From Haliclona indistincta (taxonomy: Eukaryota > Porifera > Demospongiae > Haplosclerida > Chalinidae), in the NCBI GenBank assembly GCA_964017065.1, contig OZ024790.1, forward strand, positions 12,163,498 through 12,227,497: a stretch of 64,000 nt of DNA. Reading direction: 5' to 3'. The notes under the pieces were generated by a model. It was not told the origin of the DNA and searched no databases. It worked only from the letters and a program-made list of their open reading frames with translations. Positions within the stretch are counted from its first letter, which is position 1. Every line of letters begins with the position of its first letter. Made by a program: the position numbers and the translations under genes. Positions 20,007 through 32,447 of the stretch are shown here, piece by piece.

Positions 20007-22648
20007 ATGGCGGACGCTGCAGGCACAGAAAGAGATCGTTTGGTGGGTTAGCAGCTCGCGTGTTGGTAGGCGTGAGTCAATTTTTGATCTCCAGGAGAAT
20101 GAAAACGAGAGGAAGCGAAAAAGAGCACTCGAGGATGAAGGTGAAGATGGCGGAGCCCCGAAACAGAAGCTGCCCAACTACAGCACTTTTGCAGAGAGAA
20201 TGATGGTAGGTGACACGCCCCTTTGACGTAAGTACTAGCAACAGCTGTGATATTGCTATCACGGCAACTAGACAGCATATTTATAGTGATGTTCATTGTT
20301 TAGGCATCAATGGGTTATGTTCCTGGTAAAGGTCTTGGAAAGACTGAGTCCGGTATCTCTGAACCGATACAACAATCCATGCACAAGGGTAGGCGTGGTC
20401 TGGGGCACATGATCGCAAAACTGAAGCAAGAGGACGTCCAGTGGGAGCTGGAAGAGGTAAGAGAGAGAGGGAGGGAGAGAGTAGTCCATGTGTGAGGTTT
20501 TCGTACTAGCATAGCAAAAGCCAAAGTCTGCACAATTTCGTGTCTGTGATGCTGTGTATGATTCTTACAGGTTAACTGTGATCAAGAAGTGACCTGGCTT
20601 GCTCCTTGCCATCATCCTGTACTCACAGCTAATGAAATGACTGACTGGATTGTCACAGATGAGGTTATAAACTAAACTATTCTTCTCTTTAGCAATAGTC
20701 TAACAGACTGTGCCTGACCTTTGGTTGTCTGATATAGAGAAAAGATACAATTGAAGATGAAACTAAGTTCTGTGATCCTGTTGTGCTGGAAGGTATTCTT
20801 GCTGCTAAAGTAAGCACTCACTCACTCTCTCATGTACTTGGACACAATTCACATGAATCTACTGTTTGTGTTTCGTTTAGACTGTTTTTGATTCGCTCGA
20901 TAGAAAAGAGTTTGCCGATGCTCGTCAGAGATCTAATCCTTTCGAGACCATCAAAGGAGTCATCTTTCAAAATAGGTAGCCACATGTATACTGTGCTAGC
21001 TTGGAGCCATTGTGTGGGTCATTTTTATATTTTAAGAGCTGCAATGAAGATGGCGAACATTGATTCTGTGTTTGACTTCATGTTCACATCACCAAAAGAG
21101 AAGGTCAGCATCATTCTGTATTTAGTGATAGTAGGTTTCTAGTTTAACCCTGTATGCATGGTTCAACATGATAATTCTTTGAAGAATAAGCATAAAATAT
21201 CCAATGACTGGATTATGATAGGATCATAGAACAATGGACAGATTTATACATGTAACATTATTTTCAGCTCTGCACGTTCATTTTGTAAAATGTCACACAG
21301 ACTGATGTGTTGTATTTTGCCGATATCTGTGCTGGTCCTGGAGGATTTTCAGAGTACGTGTTCTGGAAAAAGAAATGGCATGCTAAAGGATTTGGGTTCA
21401 CCTTGAAAGGTAGAGAGACCACTGTTATCTAGACTGAGCCATGTTTGTGATTTCTGTACAGACCCCAATGATGCTTCTGATTTTCAGCTGGACAAATTTC
21501 TTGCTGGACCATGTGAAACCTTCGATCCTTTCTATGGTAATGGCAACTTTGGTCTCACTTTCTCACTCTTTATTTGCATTTGCTCATCACAAAAATTTCT
21601 TGCTATACATGTATTTTTTGAGATCTTGTTTGTTGTGATACAGGTGTTGGTGGTTATGATGGAGATGGTGACATAACCAAGACAGATAATTTACTAGAAC
21701 TTCAAGAGTATGTGATGGATCAGACAGAAGGTGTTCATTTTGTGATGGCTGATGGTGTAAGTCCTGTGTGAGTCTATAATAACTAGTTAAAGCACCGTTG
21801 CGAGTGCAATACGGGAATTATTGCGCGAGGGGTGTGGTCGAGACGGTGATACAGCACGAGGCGAAGCCGAGTGCTGTATCAGCGTCGAGACCGACACCCC
21901 GAGCGCAATAATTCCCGTATTGCACGAGCAGACGGTGCTTTTACTGGTTTGTAGCACGACAGCTTGCCGCTGTCGCTGAATCTTTGTGCCAGGGCGACTT
22001 TTTCTCGAGGTCGAGCCAAGGTCAGTCTCCGCCCACCCTATCTTTAACCCTCCTGGCCGTGCTATATTATCCCCGGCCGTGCTATATTTTCCATATTGCG
22101 AACGGCATTCACATTATGGAAAATATAGAATGGGCGGCGCCTTTGATACGCCCACGCAGAGTGCTACAATGTGTAGTAATGTGTGCCACAGGGGATTTGT
22201 GTTGACGGAGAGGATAATATTCAAGAAATTCTGACGAAACAGTTGGTTCTCTGTCAGTGCCTTTGTGCTCTTATGATTTTGAGAACAGGTGATAGCAAAT
22301 TGTTACAGATAATTGTGTTGTGACCTTTTGTACTCCAGGTGGTCATTTTGTCTGCAATGTATTTGACCAGTTTACTCCGTTCAGTGTGGGCCTGTTCTAC
22401 CTGCTCTACCGGTGCTTTGAACAGGTCTGCATCTTCAAACCAGTGACCAGCCGTCCAGCTAATTCCGAGAGGCAAGTCATGCACTCTTGCACACACTGTG
22501 CCGAGTTTGAGTTCCCTCTCCCTTCCCTCACTCTATCCTTCCCTCCCTCTCTCTCTCCCTCCTTCTCTCCCTTTCTCCCTTTCTCCCTTCCTCCCTTCCT
22601 CCCTTCCTCCCTTCCTCCCTCCCTCCCTCCCTCCCTCCCTCCCTCCCT

Positions 22649-22680
<32 letters not shown>

Positions 22681-25453
22681 AGCTCTCCCTTCCCCTCTCC
22701 TCTCCTCTCCTTGTCACTGGTGTGCACTGTGGGCAATTCCTAATTTCTTGTCTTCCTTCTCGTGCTACTCTCTTTGTACCCACACTAGGTATGTGATATG
22801 CAAGAGTCTAAGGTCGGGTATTGATGATGTGTGGAACTACATGTTGGCAGTCAATACACACATGTGTAAGATGAAGAATGAGATGCCAGACCATGATGTC
22901 CAAGAGGTATAATGAACCAACTGTTACAGCATGTTCAATAGATTGTTGTACAATTTTTTTCCAGATAGTGCCGTTCCGTCTCTTAATGGAAGAACCATTC
23001 TGTTCCTACATCAAAGAGACTAATAATGAGTAAGTTTATTGAGGACCCATCGTACGTGTCTTGAGTTATCTCAAAGGTTTGGTTTGAATCAGATTATTGC
23101 TTTGAAAAAGCTACGTTACTATGTGAAAAATACGTAAGTATGTTGAAATGCAGGATTATAACATGTTTATTTTAATGCTGTGCTCGTGAAGAAATTTACA
23201 AGATACAAGGCAGTCTAGAATAAGAGCAGAATGTCTGAAGTTGTGGAAGGTTTGTGACTCACTATTAGGTTTTACAGATTCAAGCTGGTCTTGTAGGTGC
23301 CAAATAAACCACGAGCAGAAGCGCCGGCACCAGACGCACTAGAAATATTTACCAATGTTTGGGAGGTAAAATATAATGTTGCATAGTTACCATGGCTACC
23401 AGTAAATTCGGAGCACCAATTATGAATTTTATGTGAGAATAAATTTGATTTTTTCACAGAAGGCAGTGTCATCGAGTGACCAGTCAATTGAAATCCTAGC
23501 CACGAGCTCATTCACTACTGTCACTGGTGAGGATGCTAAGTTTCTTGTTGACGTGCATTCATGGAAGTGGTTCTGGGCAGTTGGTAAACGGTATCTACTA
23601 GTTGGTCTAGGGGTAGGTACAAGTGACTGAGGAGGATTGCTGTTACTCTTCTCTTCTGTCTCCACCCATCACAGAGAAACACTGTCAGATGTTGGGACAT
23701 GACAGGACAGAAACCATCCTTCACAGCTAACAGAGAAATCACCAACCTTGAACTGCCGAAAGGGACGGTGATAGAAATAGAGCTTGTTACAGAAAGAGTT
23801 GGGGAGGTGTGTCAATGGGCTAAATGTGTATCACTTAAATCGTCTGTATTGACAGGGAGCCGTCCAGCTATGCCAGAACTTTGCCTACATTACTGATGTG
23901 TTGGCTGTACATGAAGAAGTATTTGTCAGCAAACCCTTGAAGGAAAGGTATGTATGTATGTGGACAGGAGCGTATAATGGGAAGGAGCATGCAACTGCCG
24001 TATTTGTTATAGTAATATCGAAGTCTAATGTCTGCTGCCATGCGCTGTAGTTACTTGGAACTTGGGCCTTTCTTTGTATGTTGTGGCTCGCTATTTCCTA
24101 CCTATACATTCATCCACGCTTCGTCCTGCCTGTCTCCGGCTAGTGTTCAGTCAGAACCATGATCGCCGTCTTATGCGACCAGGAAGGTGTTTGCAGTGCA
24201 AGCGACGGACTTTATCTACAGTTGAACACTCCTTCGCAGAGTATGTAACATTCAGATTTAACATATTGTAGGCAGCTGATTGCTGAGAAGTTGTGTAAAG
24301 TGCTCAACAAACCTTGTAGAAGACAAGCTCTGAAGCTAAAGTGAGTGTGTGAATTATGTGTCAGTTTACTAGCCTGCTTGTACAGAGTTAAACAGTATCG
24401 AAGACTAAATGAGCTAGAAAACGAGATTGGAAGGTAACAAGACTAGTAATTTCTGGATACACTGTCAGTAAATCTACATGTATAGACTAGTGGTTAGGAA
24501 GTGCAAGGCAGTGGGCCCATCACCGACTATAGACATCAGTGACGACACGTTTATAGCTCCTTTTGGAGTTGTATTCTGCAAGAATGTCAAAGGCAAGTTG
24601 TGACAGTAATTACCTCACATCTAACACACTATTGCAGATCCTTGGCAGTTACATCTCAGTAATCACGGACACTATTACTTTTTTAACAAGTCTGACGGCA
24701 CCAGCAAATATGAACCACCATCGGGATCTATTGCAACATATCTGTGAGTGAACTCTGTTGATAGTGCTAACATTTGGGGTCTACTACCAATACCCTTCAT
24801 ACTGGGTTTCATCAGGGCTCCTGGTTTCATACATAATTGTTTCTATGGGGACATTTTTTCCACGTGTTACAGGTTGATCAGATTTATAGGACTCTGGGAT
24901 AATCTCAGAAAAGTTTGCTCTTTTAAGCCTTCAAGGCTTTCTGGTCATTGTACACTGGAGCTATGGGAAAATCTCACTTTCCCAAGGCGCTATATGGAAG
25001 CCCCACCTCAACTGTGATAAAGTACTAGACTGTAGTGGTATAGCTCAGTTTGGTTTCGATAAGTGTTTTTACTGTAAGCAACTTACAACCGGGTTATAAG
25101 AAATATAACTCATTTCTATCCTCGCGTCGTGTCAAGCGACGGTAAACAAAAAGATGCGTTTCACCTGGACGGGTCGCTTAGCTACTCGTTGTGAACTAGG
25201 CTTTACCGAGCTAGCACAGTTTGTTTTATTATGTAATGTGAATGCAGTATATGACTCTCTCTATCTGTCTTGTTTCTACAGGTCTGTTGTGAAGTCTAGA
25301 CATTTGTGGAAGTGGAGTCGACAGGAAGACTTTGTCAATGATCTTTGTGGGACCGATGAACCGCTGTCTTCTTCGTCAGGATCATGCACAGAACTGAAAT
25401 GGTCAGAACTAAGAACACTGCTGAATCAAAGATTGCCCCACGACAGACACTGA
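20007..25453 (+). CDS. CMTR1: CMTR1, cap-specific mRNA 2'-O-ribose methyltransferase, only full-length copy; catalytic Lys replaced by Asn
   Basis: My exon model: 20007-20042, 20095-20205, 20304-20456, 20571-20663, 20738-20809, 20881-20975, 21038-21103, 21301-21409, 21461-21535, 21644-21756, 22192-22288, 22339-22472, 22790-22908, 22965-23029, 23077-23133, 23192-23249, 23297-23365, 23460-23612, 23675-23806, 23857-23947, 24272-24340, 24386-24433, 24486-24592, 24637-24743, 25282-25453 (~800 aa; human ~835). It encodes a basic N-terminus, G-patch ([12 protein letters not shown]), FtsJ methyltransferase with [17 protein letters not shown] and MADG, a guanylyltransferase-like region, and a WW domain ([16 protein letters not shown]...YEPP). 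The enzyme makes cap-1 on nuclear transcripts. In HFVCNVFD, codon AAT (22356-22358) replaces the AAG found in copies 1, 4 and 5; this is the second Lys of the K-D-K-E tetrad, so activity is doubtful. Introns 12 and 23 use GC donors. Confidence 0.85.
21785..22175. mobile_element. MITE insertion in intron 10 of CMTR1 copy 2
   Basis: GTTAAAGCACCG at 21785 and CGGTGCTTTTAC near 21935-21946 bound a palindromic element with 30-bp inner arms (GAGTGCAATACGGGAATTAT and its complement), related to 10620-10742 in copy 1. After it, about 225 bp carry a second inverted motif (TATTTTCCATATTG...TTATGGAAAATATA, 22083-22130). The insertion is absent from copies 3 and 4. Confidence 0.75.
22500..22690. repeat. 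(CCTT/CCCT/CT)n microsatellite in CMTR1 intron 12 (copy 2)
   Basis: Pyrimidine-only tract shifting from CCCTTT and CCTT to CCCT and then CT units. It is orthologous to the tracts in the other four copies. Confidence 0.95.
23958..24240. other. ~280-bp insertion in intron 20 of CMTR1 copy 2
   Basis: Other copies go directly from GTATGTATGTGGA to GTATGTAACATTCAG, so this segment is extra. It is relatively GC-rich and has no clear terminal repeats or recognised protein. A decayed transposon is likely. Confidence 0.45.
24744..25281. other. Long last intron of full-length CMTR1
   Basis: A 538-bp intron between the WW-domain exon and the last exon, by far the longest uninterrupted intron of the gene. 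It contains GGGCTCCTGGTTTCATAC-type sequence that may be an old insertion. No gene seen. Confidence 0.4.
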
Positions 25454-25852
25454 CCGACCCATTACTCCACTCTCTCTCTATCCCTCACTCCACCTGTCAT
25501 CTTTTGTGTCTCAAACAGCTTCCATAAGTTTCATTTTTACTCTACACTCTGTTTACCATAAAAAACTAGCAAATTTTTTAGGCTTCACATCACATATTAT
25601 GTACAAACAAACCACCATGACTTGTGTGATAAAGTGAGGCATTAGCACTGTGAGAAGCTTTCTACCAGTTTGATGTGAGCATCTCAAAAGTACTATAAAT
25701 GGTGACCTTTATACTCAGCTATGTATAACTTCCAAGAAATTTTTTTTACCATTGTAAACAAAATATTATTACACTTGTTGATGAGTAATATAAAAATTAA
25801 AATAATTGTGGTTGTGGAGTTCTAGTGTATGTAGTAATTACTGTTTGAGAGC
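25454..25852. other. Spacer between CMTR1 copy 2 and decayed Death-NHL gene
   Basis: Pyrimidine-rich 3' flank of CMTR1 then AT-rich sequence. No gene, RNA or element recognised. Confidence 0.4.
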
Positions 25853-26140
25853 TAAGTCATTGGTCGACTGGTATCAGAGGTCATTGGTCGACTGGTTATA
25901 GAGGTCATTGGTCGACTGGTATAAGAGGTCACTGGTTGACTGGTAGAAGAGGTCATTGGTCGACTGGTATAAGAGGTCATTGATTGACTGGTATAGGAGG
26001 ACATTGATTGACTGGTATAAGAAGACATTGGTCGTCTGGTATAAGAGGTCATTGGTCGACTGGTATAAGAGGACATTGTTCGACTGGTATAAGAGGTCAT
26101 TGGTCGACTGGTATAAGAGGACATTGATTGACTGGTATAT
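25853..26140. repeat. 24-bp minisatellite (GGTCATTGGTCGACTGGTATAAGA)
   Basis: About twelve tandem units of 24 bp (8 codons, RSLVDWYK in one frame) with point variants. The array ends exactly where sequence matching exon 3 of the complete Death-NHL gene resumes (CACTTAGTGACTGTG, compare 35287), so it expanded at the broken 5' edge of that pseudogene. Confidence 0.9.
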
Positions 26141-27880
<1,740 letters not shown>

Positions 27881-28071
27881 AACAAGTGCTTATCCAGCTA
27901 TAATGTCGCTACTATTTGTATGTGTGTATGCAACTCGTGATGCGTGCTTATCAGTGCATGAATCTCATTAACGGTCTCATTCTATTTAAATAGTACCGCC
28001 TACTTGTAAATTCCTGCATAAGCTAATGATTGTTAGGAACAGTACCCAATTTCCTGTGATTTAGTACAGTA

Positions 28072-30738
28072 ATGTCCAAGCCTTTGTTCAACCCGGCACT
28101 AGACGTAAGATGCTCTTCTGCTCATATTGCAAAGTTTTCTGAGCATATTGAAGACTGGGAGGAACTGGCACCATATTTTGGCCTTACCGAGGCAGAGCAG
28201 CAGGAGATACGAGCCAGCCACGCCCTCCAATACAAGGTACAGAAACGCAAGATGCTCTGGAAGTGGGTCAGGAAGCTGGGAGAGAAGGCAACCTACCGTG
28301 AGCTGATAAGAGTTTTAGAAGAAGCAGGCGAATCTCTACTCGTAATCAGGGTTAAAGAGCTCCTACAGGACTCGTATTCTGAAGCACCTCATATAAACAT
28401 TGTGAACTCGTTCCGACAGTACCTCAAAGATTGCTACAGTACCTCAGCTTCTGATGGAGTGGCAGATAGAGAAGATTGGCCGCGACTAAAACATCCAATG
28501 ATTTTTGTGAACCCGGTGTTAGTCTCGAAGGACAAGAAGACAAGTCTAACTACACTCGACATCTTCAAAGACAAGAAAGTGATGCTTGAAGGCACAGCAG
28601 GTTCTGGTAAGACCACTCTAATGAGGCATGCCTGCCAGCAGTGGGCCGAGGGCAAGCTACTTAATGATGTGGATCTCCTCATCCATCTAACCCTGGCAGA
28701 TCCCACCTTGTGGTCTGCCAAATGTTTGGAAGACGTTATCCCTCATCCTACATCTGTTGGGATACGCAGAGCAGTAGCTGAGTACATAACAGAGCGAGGA
28801 GGCAAAGGATGCTGCTTTATACTGGATGGATGGGAGGATTTGCCTGAAGAGTTGCATACATTTTCTATTATTCATGATCTTCTGAAAAGCAGTCAGCCGG
28901 GATTGGCACTACCACAATGTTCGTTCATGGTCACCACTCGTCCCATAGCTTCTCCCTCCCTACAGCCACTAGTCAGCACCATTGTTGAGATCACTGGCTT
29001 CTCATCTGAGAGTGTTGATACCTATGCTAGTCAGTATCTGATACAGCAAGGCAAGGACCCTGCTATCTTCATAACAGCTCTCAATGATAACCATCATGCT
29101 CGTGGCTTGTGCAGTTTGCCCATCAATGCAGCCATCTTACTGCACCTGTTTCTTACTATTCAAACAGGTCTTCCCACTACTCAGACAGAGCTGTTCAACT
29201 GCTTTATTCTTAACCTTCTTCTTCGTCATCTTGTCGCCAAAGCGAAATACAAGCATGCTAAGCCTTTGCTTCGCTGCTTTTCAGATCTTCCATCAAATGA
29301 AACTAAAGTATTCAACAATCTTTGTCTAATATCTTACCATTCCACATTCAGTGGTAAAGTAGCCTCTCAGAGTAACCAGCTAATCTCATCTGATGACCTT
29401 CATAAAGCCGGTCTACAGGACGTGCAGGAGACCCTGGGTCTAATGAAGGTACACCAGCAGCTGACCTGGTGTGGCTATGACCCTCACTATGGGTTCCTTC
29501 ACTCATCAGTTCAAGACTTCTTATGTGCTGTGAGGATGAGCCAGCTGAGTCCAGAGCAACAGGTGAGAGACTTCATACGTATAATGACCAGTAATCCAAC
29601 ATCACTAGTACTTCGCTTCTATGCTGGCATAACAAAGCTTGAGAGTGAAAGGGTCTGCAAATATTTGAGTCGAATAGGAATGAATCCACCTGGTCTTTTT
29701 GTTTTAAATATCTTGCGTGCTGCTTCTTCTGACCCACGTAGACTATTTTTGACATATCTGCATTGTCTTTATGAAGCAAAGCATAACAAGATATTATGTC
29801 AGTTTGACAGTAAAGACTTAGTATGCTTTGACTACTATAGACTTTCTATTCATGATCTCAACGTGATATGGTATTTCATGTTGCAAATGATTGAAAAATG
29901 TCATCCTAAAGTATTAAATGTCTTTTTCATTGTTTGTTTAATTAATGATCACGGCATTGAGTCAGCTGTAACAACTTTTATCAACCAGGCAAACACTCTT
30001 AATTGCTCAAAAGGTTGTTTTAGACTTCACATTAGTGATCCTTGTATTACATATAATGGCGTTAGAAGTTTGACTAAATTGATGAGAACAAAAAATGTAA
30101 GTTTAATTGAATTAGAGCTGGTATTGAAAATTGACTTTATAACCTTGAATCTGTTAATTGGTGCTGTATCTACCTCAACTATAACATCTCTTGGTCTAAT
30201 GCCAATTGGCTCGTCCTTGACAAGCAGACATATTTACCATTTAGTTCTTCTCATTCACCAAGCAAGACATTTGCAGGAGTTGAATCTTACTAACAATTCA
30301 ATGCAAGCAGAGAGTTTTCCACTTTTATTGATGGCTGCTAGAAATGTGGAAAGATTAATATTTAAAACCATGTTAAGAGATCAGCACCTTCAGGAGATAG
30401 GTCCAATACTGCAGTCAAATACTAGTTTAAAATCCTTAAATATAGAGAATAGTAATCCCTATAAGCACTGTTTATACAGTTTTGAATCACTTTGTGAGTT
30501 CATTAAAGTTATCACAGCACCTGAATCAAGATCACAACTAAGGATTCTTTTTACTGAATATGCAGAAGATATCTATGCAAACAAAGAGCTAATGACAACC
30601 GTAAATAAATTTGGGGAACGTCGTGGATATCCTTTAAGTTTTTATGCTGTGAATCAACAAACTGTAAGAAAGTTTTTGATGGTTTTGGGGGGAAATCTTC
30701 AATCTCTACCTCGATCTTTGATCACTGGAAGAATGTAA
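28072..30738 (+). CDS. Death-NACHT-LRR receptor (NLR2), 888 aa
   Basis: Single-exon frame starting MSKPLFNPALDV. Death-fold about 10-105, Walker A GTAGSGKT (Ala where NLR1, 4, 5 and 6 have Ser), Walker B CCFILDGWED, sensor FMVTTRP, C-terminal LRR-like repeats and the shared LITGRM end. Strand positions of the LRRs differ from the paralogues: ELNLTNNSM here, ELDLSENPL in NLR1, ELDLGGISM in NLR4. The upstream region is diverged and lacks the TATA block of NLR1 and NLR4-6, so its expression may differ. The downstream 7TM gene is reduced to its last codons. The frame is fully open, which argues for function. Confidence 0.88.
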   Translation: MSKPLFNPALDVRCSSAHIAKFSEHIEDWEELAPYFGLTEAEQQEIRASHALQYKVQKRKMLWKWVRKLGEKATYRELIRVLEEAGESLLVIRVKELLQDSYSEAPHINIVNSFRQYLKDCYSTSASDGVADREDWPRLKHPMIFVNPVLVSKDKKTSLTTLDIFKDKKVMLEGTAGSGKTTLMRHACQQWAEGKLLNDVDLLIHLTLADPTLWSAKCLEDVIPHPTSVGIRRAVAEYITERGGKGCCFILDGWEDLPEELHTFSIIHDLLKSSQPGLALPQCSFMVTTRPIASPSLQPLVSTIVEITGFSSESVDTYASQYLIQQGKDPAIFITALNDNHHARGLCSLPINAAILLHLFLTIQTGLPTTQTELFNCFILNLLLRHLVAKAKYKHAKPLLRCFSDLPSNETKVFNNLCLISYHSTFSGKVASQSNQLISSDDLHKAGLQDVQETLGLMKVHQQLTWCGYDPHYGFLHSSVQDFLCAVRMSQLSPEQQVRDFIRIMTSNPTSLVLRFYAGITKLESERVCKYLSRIGMNPPGLFVLNILRAASSDPRRLFLTYLHCLYEAKHNKILCQFDSKDLVCFDYYRLSIHDLNVIWYFMLQMIEKCHPKVLNVFFIVCLINDHGIESAVTTFINQANTLNCSKGCFRLHISDPCITYNGVRSLTKLMRTKNVSLIELELVLKIDFITLNLLIGAVSTSTITSLGLMPIGSSLTSRHIYHLVLLIHQARHLQELNLTNNSMQAESFPLLLMAARNVERLIFKTMLRDQHLQEIGPILQSNTSLKSLNIENSNPYKHCLYSFESLCEFIKVITAPESRSQLRILFTEYAEDIYANKELMTTVNKFGERRGYPLSFYAVNQQTVRKFLMVLGGNLQSLPRSLITGRM

Positions 30739-30956
30739 CGTCTGATTGCCATTTTTAATTGCACGTGTCACAAGTTATAATCATTGTCATTGTTGGTTTG
30801 AAAGATCAGTATTAATACCGGTATCATGATCAATTCATAACCAGTAGTATAGTTAAAGCAACTACTATGGAAACCCACATACCATTTTCAATTGACAAAG
30901 TAATGTTGACACATAAAAATTAAAAAAATCATGAACATGTTTTCATTGCAACAAAA

Positions 30957-31076
30957 ATTCAATCGTCAACAATGTTCAATTCACTGCGTAGAAGTGGATC
31001 TCTTTCATTATGTCGAGCTTTATCAGGTTGAGGTTCTTTATGGAAATGTTCAATGATAACAAATAAAGAGTATTAG
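30957..31076 (-). pseudogene. 3' end of 7TM receptor gene (copy 2)
   Basis: Matches the last ~40 codons of the intact 7TM gene (compare 18751-18870), from the EHFHKEPQ tail region to the stop, with a His/Asp-region change. It is cut at 31076 by the MITE copy starting TATTAGGGAGG. Confidence 0.8.
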
Positions 31077-31508
31077 GGAGGCATGGTAGTGACTCCCTAT
31101 GTAGGGATGAACGAGAAAACAAGATGGCGGCTACATACAATGTATTAGCGTTCAAATGCTGATATTTCGCCTGGTGTTGAATTTTATACGTCTTTAGACA
31201 CTTAGATCTGCTCTCTGGCGTTGCCCCATCTTACAGTAGCAAGGAGATTACTCGAAATTGTTACTAAAGTGACGAACCTGGAAACGGTGAAAATCGAGTT
31301 TCGTCATCTTCGTTTTCTTCTTTCTTTCTTCTTCTTCTTTCTTTCTTCCACTCGCCTAGCGCCTTTACGCGAGCAGTGCCGAGACCAAAACATCCACGAA
31401 CAGTCGTGAAATTCTCCTGGCATGTGCCTTTTGAGCTTTGTTTTTAGCGTAACGGCGATCTAAGTTCCGCGATTACTCGATCGTGATCCATTGTCTGCTT
31501 AGTGTTAG
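31077..31508. mobile_element. MITE-like repeat, copy B
   Basis: Second copy of the element at 13426-13845, same orientation, with an extra CTT-rich stretch near 31320-31345. It truncates the 7TM remnant. Confidence 0.7.
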
Positions 31509-31860
31509 TCTCGTTCCCAGACCACACCTCTTCCGCTTTGCTTCTGAGAGGGCTAGGGCCGGAGACACTCGTGACAGCATTGTGAATCTTGGTTGGCTAT
31601 AACTTGATGGGTTCTTTCTTGTCAGCAGCTCTTTCTCCTTCATTGTAGCATCATCTGGCACAGACTGACTTCGCGCTTCTCTTCATAGCTCTTTATAGCA
31701 ATTCAAAATTGGCGCTCAACTTTACACTGCTGCGCATGCGTTGCAAGCGAGCGCGCCATAAAATGGCGGGTGCATGCTTAGGCTACACGACAAACAGTTT
31801 GCAATCGCGCTATAGTACATGATATCGAGCTTATGTGTGCATTGTTTACACTCCAGATCA
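31509..31860. other. Unassigned spacer, probably transposon debris
   Basis: Contains CTCGTTCCCAGACCACACCT and a GC-rich segment with CTGCGCATGCG and GCGAGCGCGCCATAAAATGG. No gene recognised. The motifs resemble termini of small DNA elements, but no matching inverted end was found. Confidence 0.35.
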
Positions 31861-32345
31861 AGGCAAGTAATATAGTTGTGGCTGACTCCTGCAATCATCA
31901 GTTACAAGTGTTGACTGAAGAGGGTGCCTTTCGTAGCTAGCTGCTGTTGGCTCCAGATAGAGGTCATCGACAGCAGTTTCATTATCAATGTGATGTAGCT
32001 ATTGATCATAATGGAAGATCAATTGTCACTGAGCTTTAGAATCGTTGTGTCCAGGTCCTCAATCCTGATTAGCTTCTCGCATTTTTTTCAGTAAATCAAA
32101 AAATTAATAATCCACATGGAGTAGCTATTGATCAGGAAGGAATGGTGTGTGTCAGTGACTATGGGTGCCATCAAATTAAGAAATTCACCCATGAAGGAGG
32201 GTTGTTTTTGGCTTTCGTTTAAACTTTTGATCACGAGACAACTAGTCATTCATTTAGTCCATACGGCTCGTGTTTCGACAGCAATGATAATCTACTCTAT
32301 ACTACTGATATGCAGAACAGTGTAGTAGCCGCTAAGAGTGCTAGC
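31861..32345 (+). pseudogene. Old NHL exon remnant
   Basis: Degenerate match to the NHL exon of the Death-NHL gene (VVADSSNHRLQVLT, then LFVTELWNHRVQVLNPD, then NGMVYVSD, then LLYATDMQNSV), with several frameshifts and an in-frame stop (GAGCTTTAGAATCG). It is more diverged than the other remnants, so it is probably an older duplicate. Confidence 0.75.
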
Positions 32346-32447
32346 ATCCTTGTCGTCTATGCTGTCCACAATCAGAACCTTACACGAGCAACTATCGAGT
32401 ACACGAGGTCAACACAATGTTAATTAACATTAATAATAATTAATAAA

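Noticed and set aside
20043..20094. CMTR1 exon 1 reading through without a first intron ([12 protein letters not shown] frame)
   Set aside because: The conserved ATG frame hits a stop; splicing at TTG|GTGGGT to CAG|GAGAAT joins [12 protein letters not shown] to the basic exon in frame. The read-through frame has no ATG.
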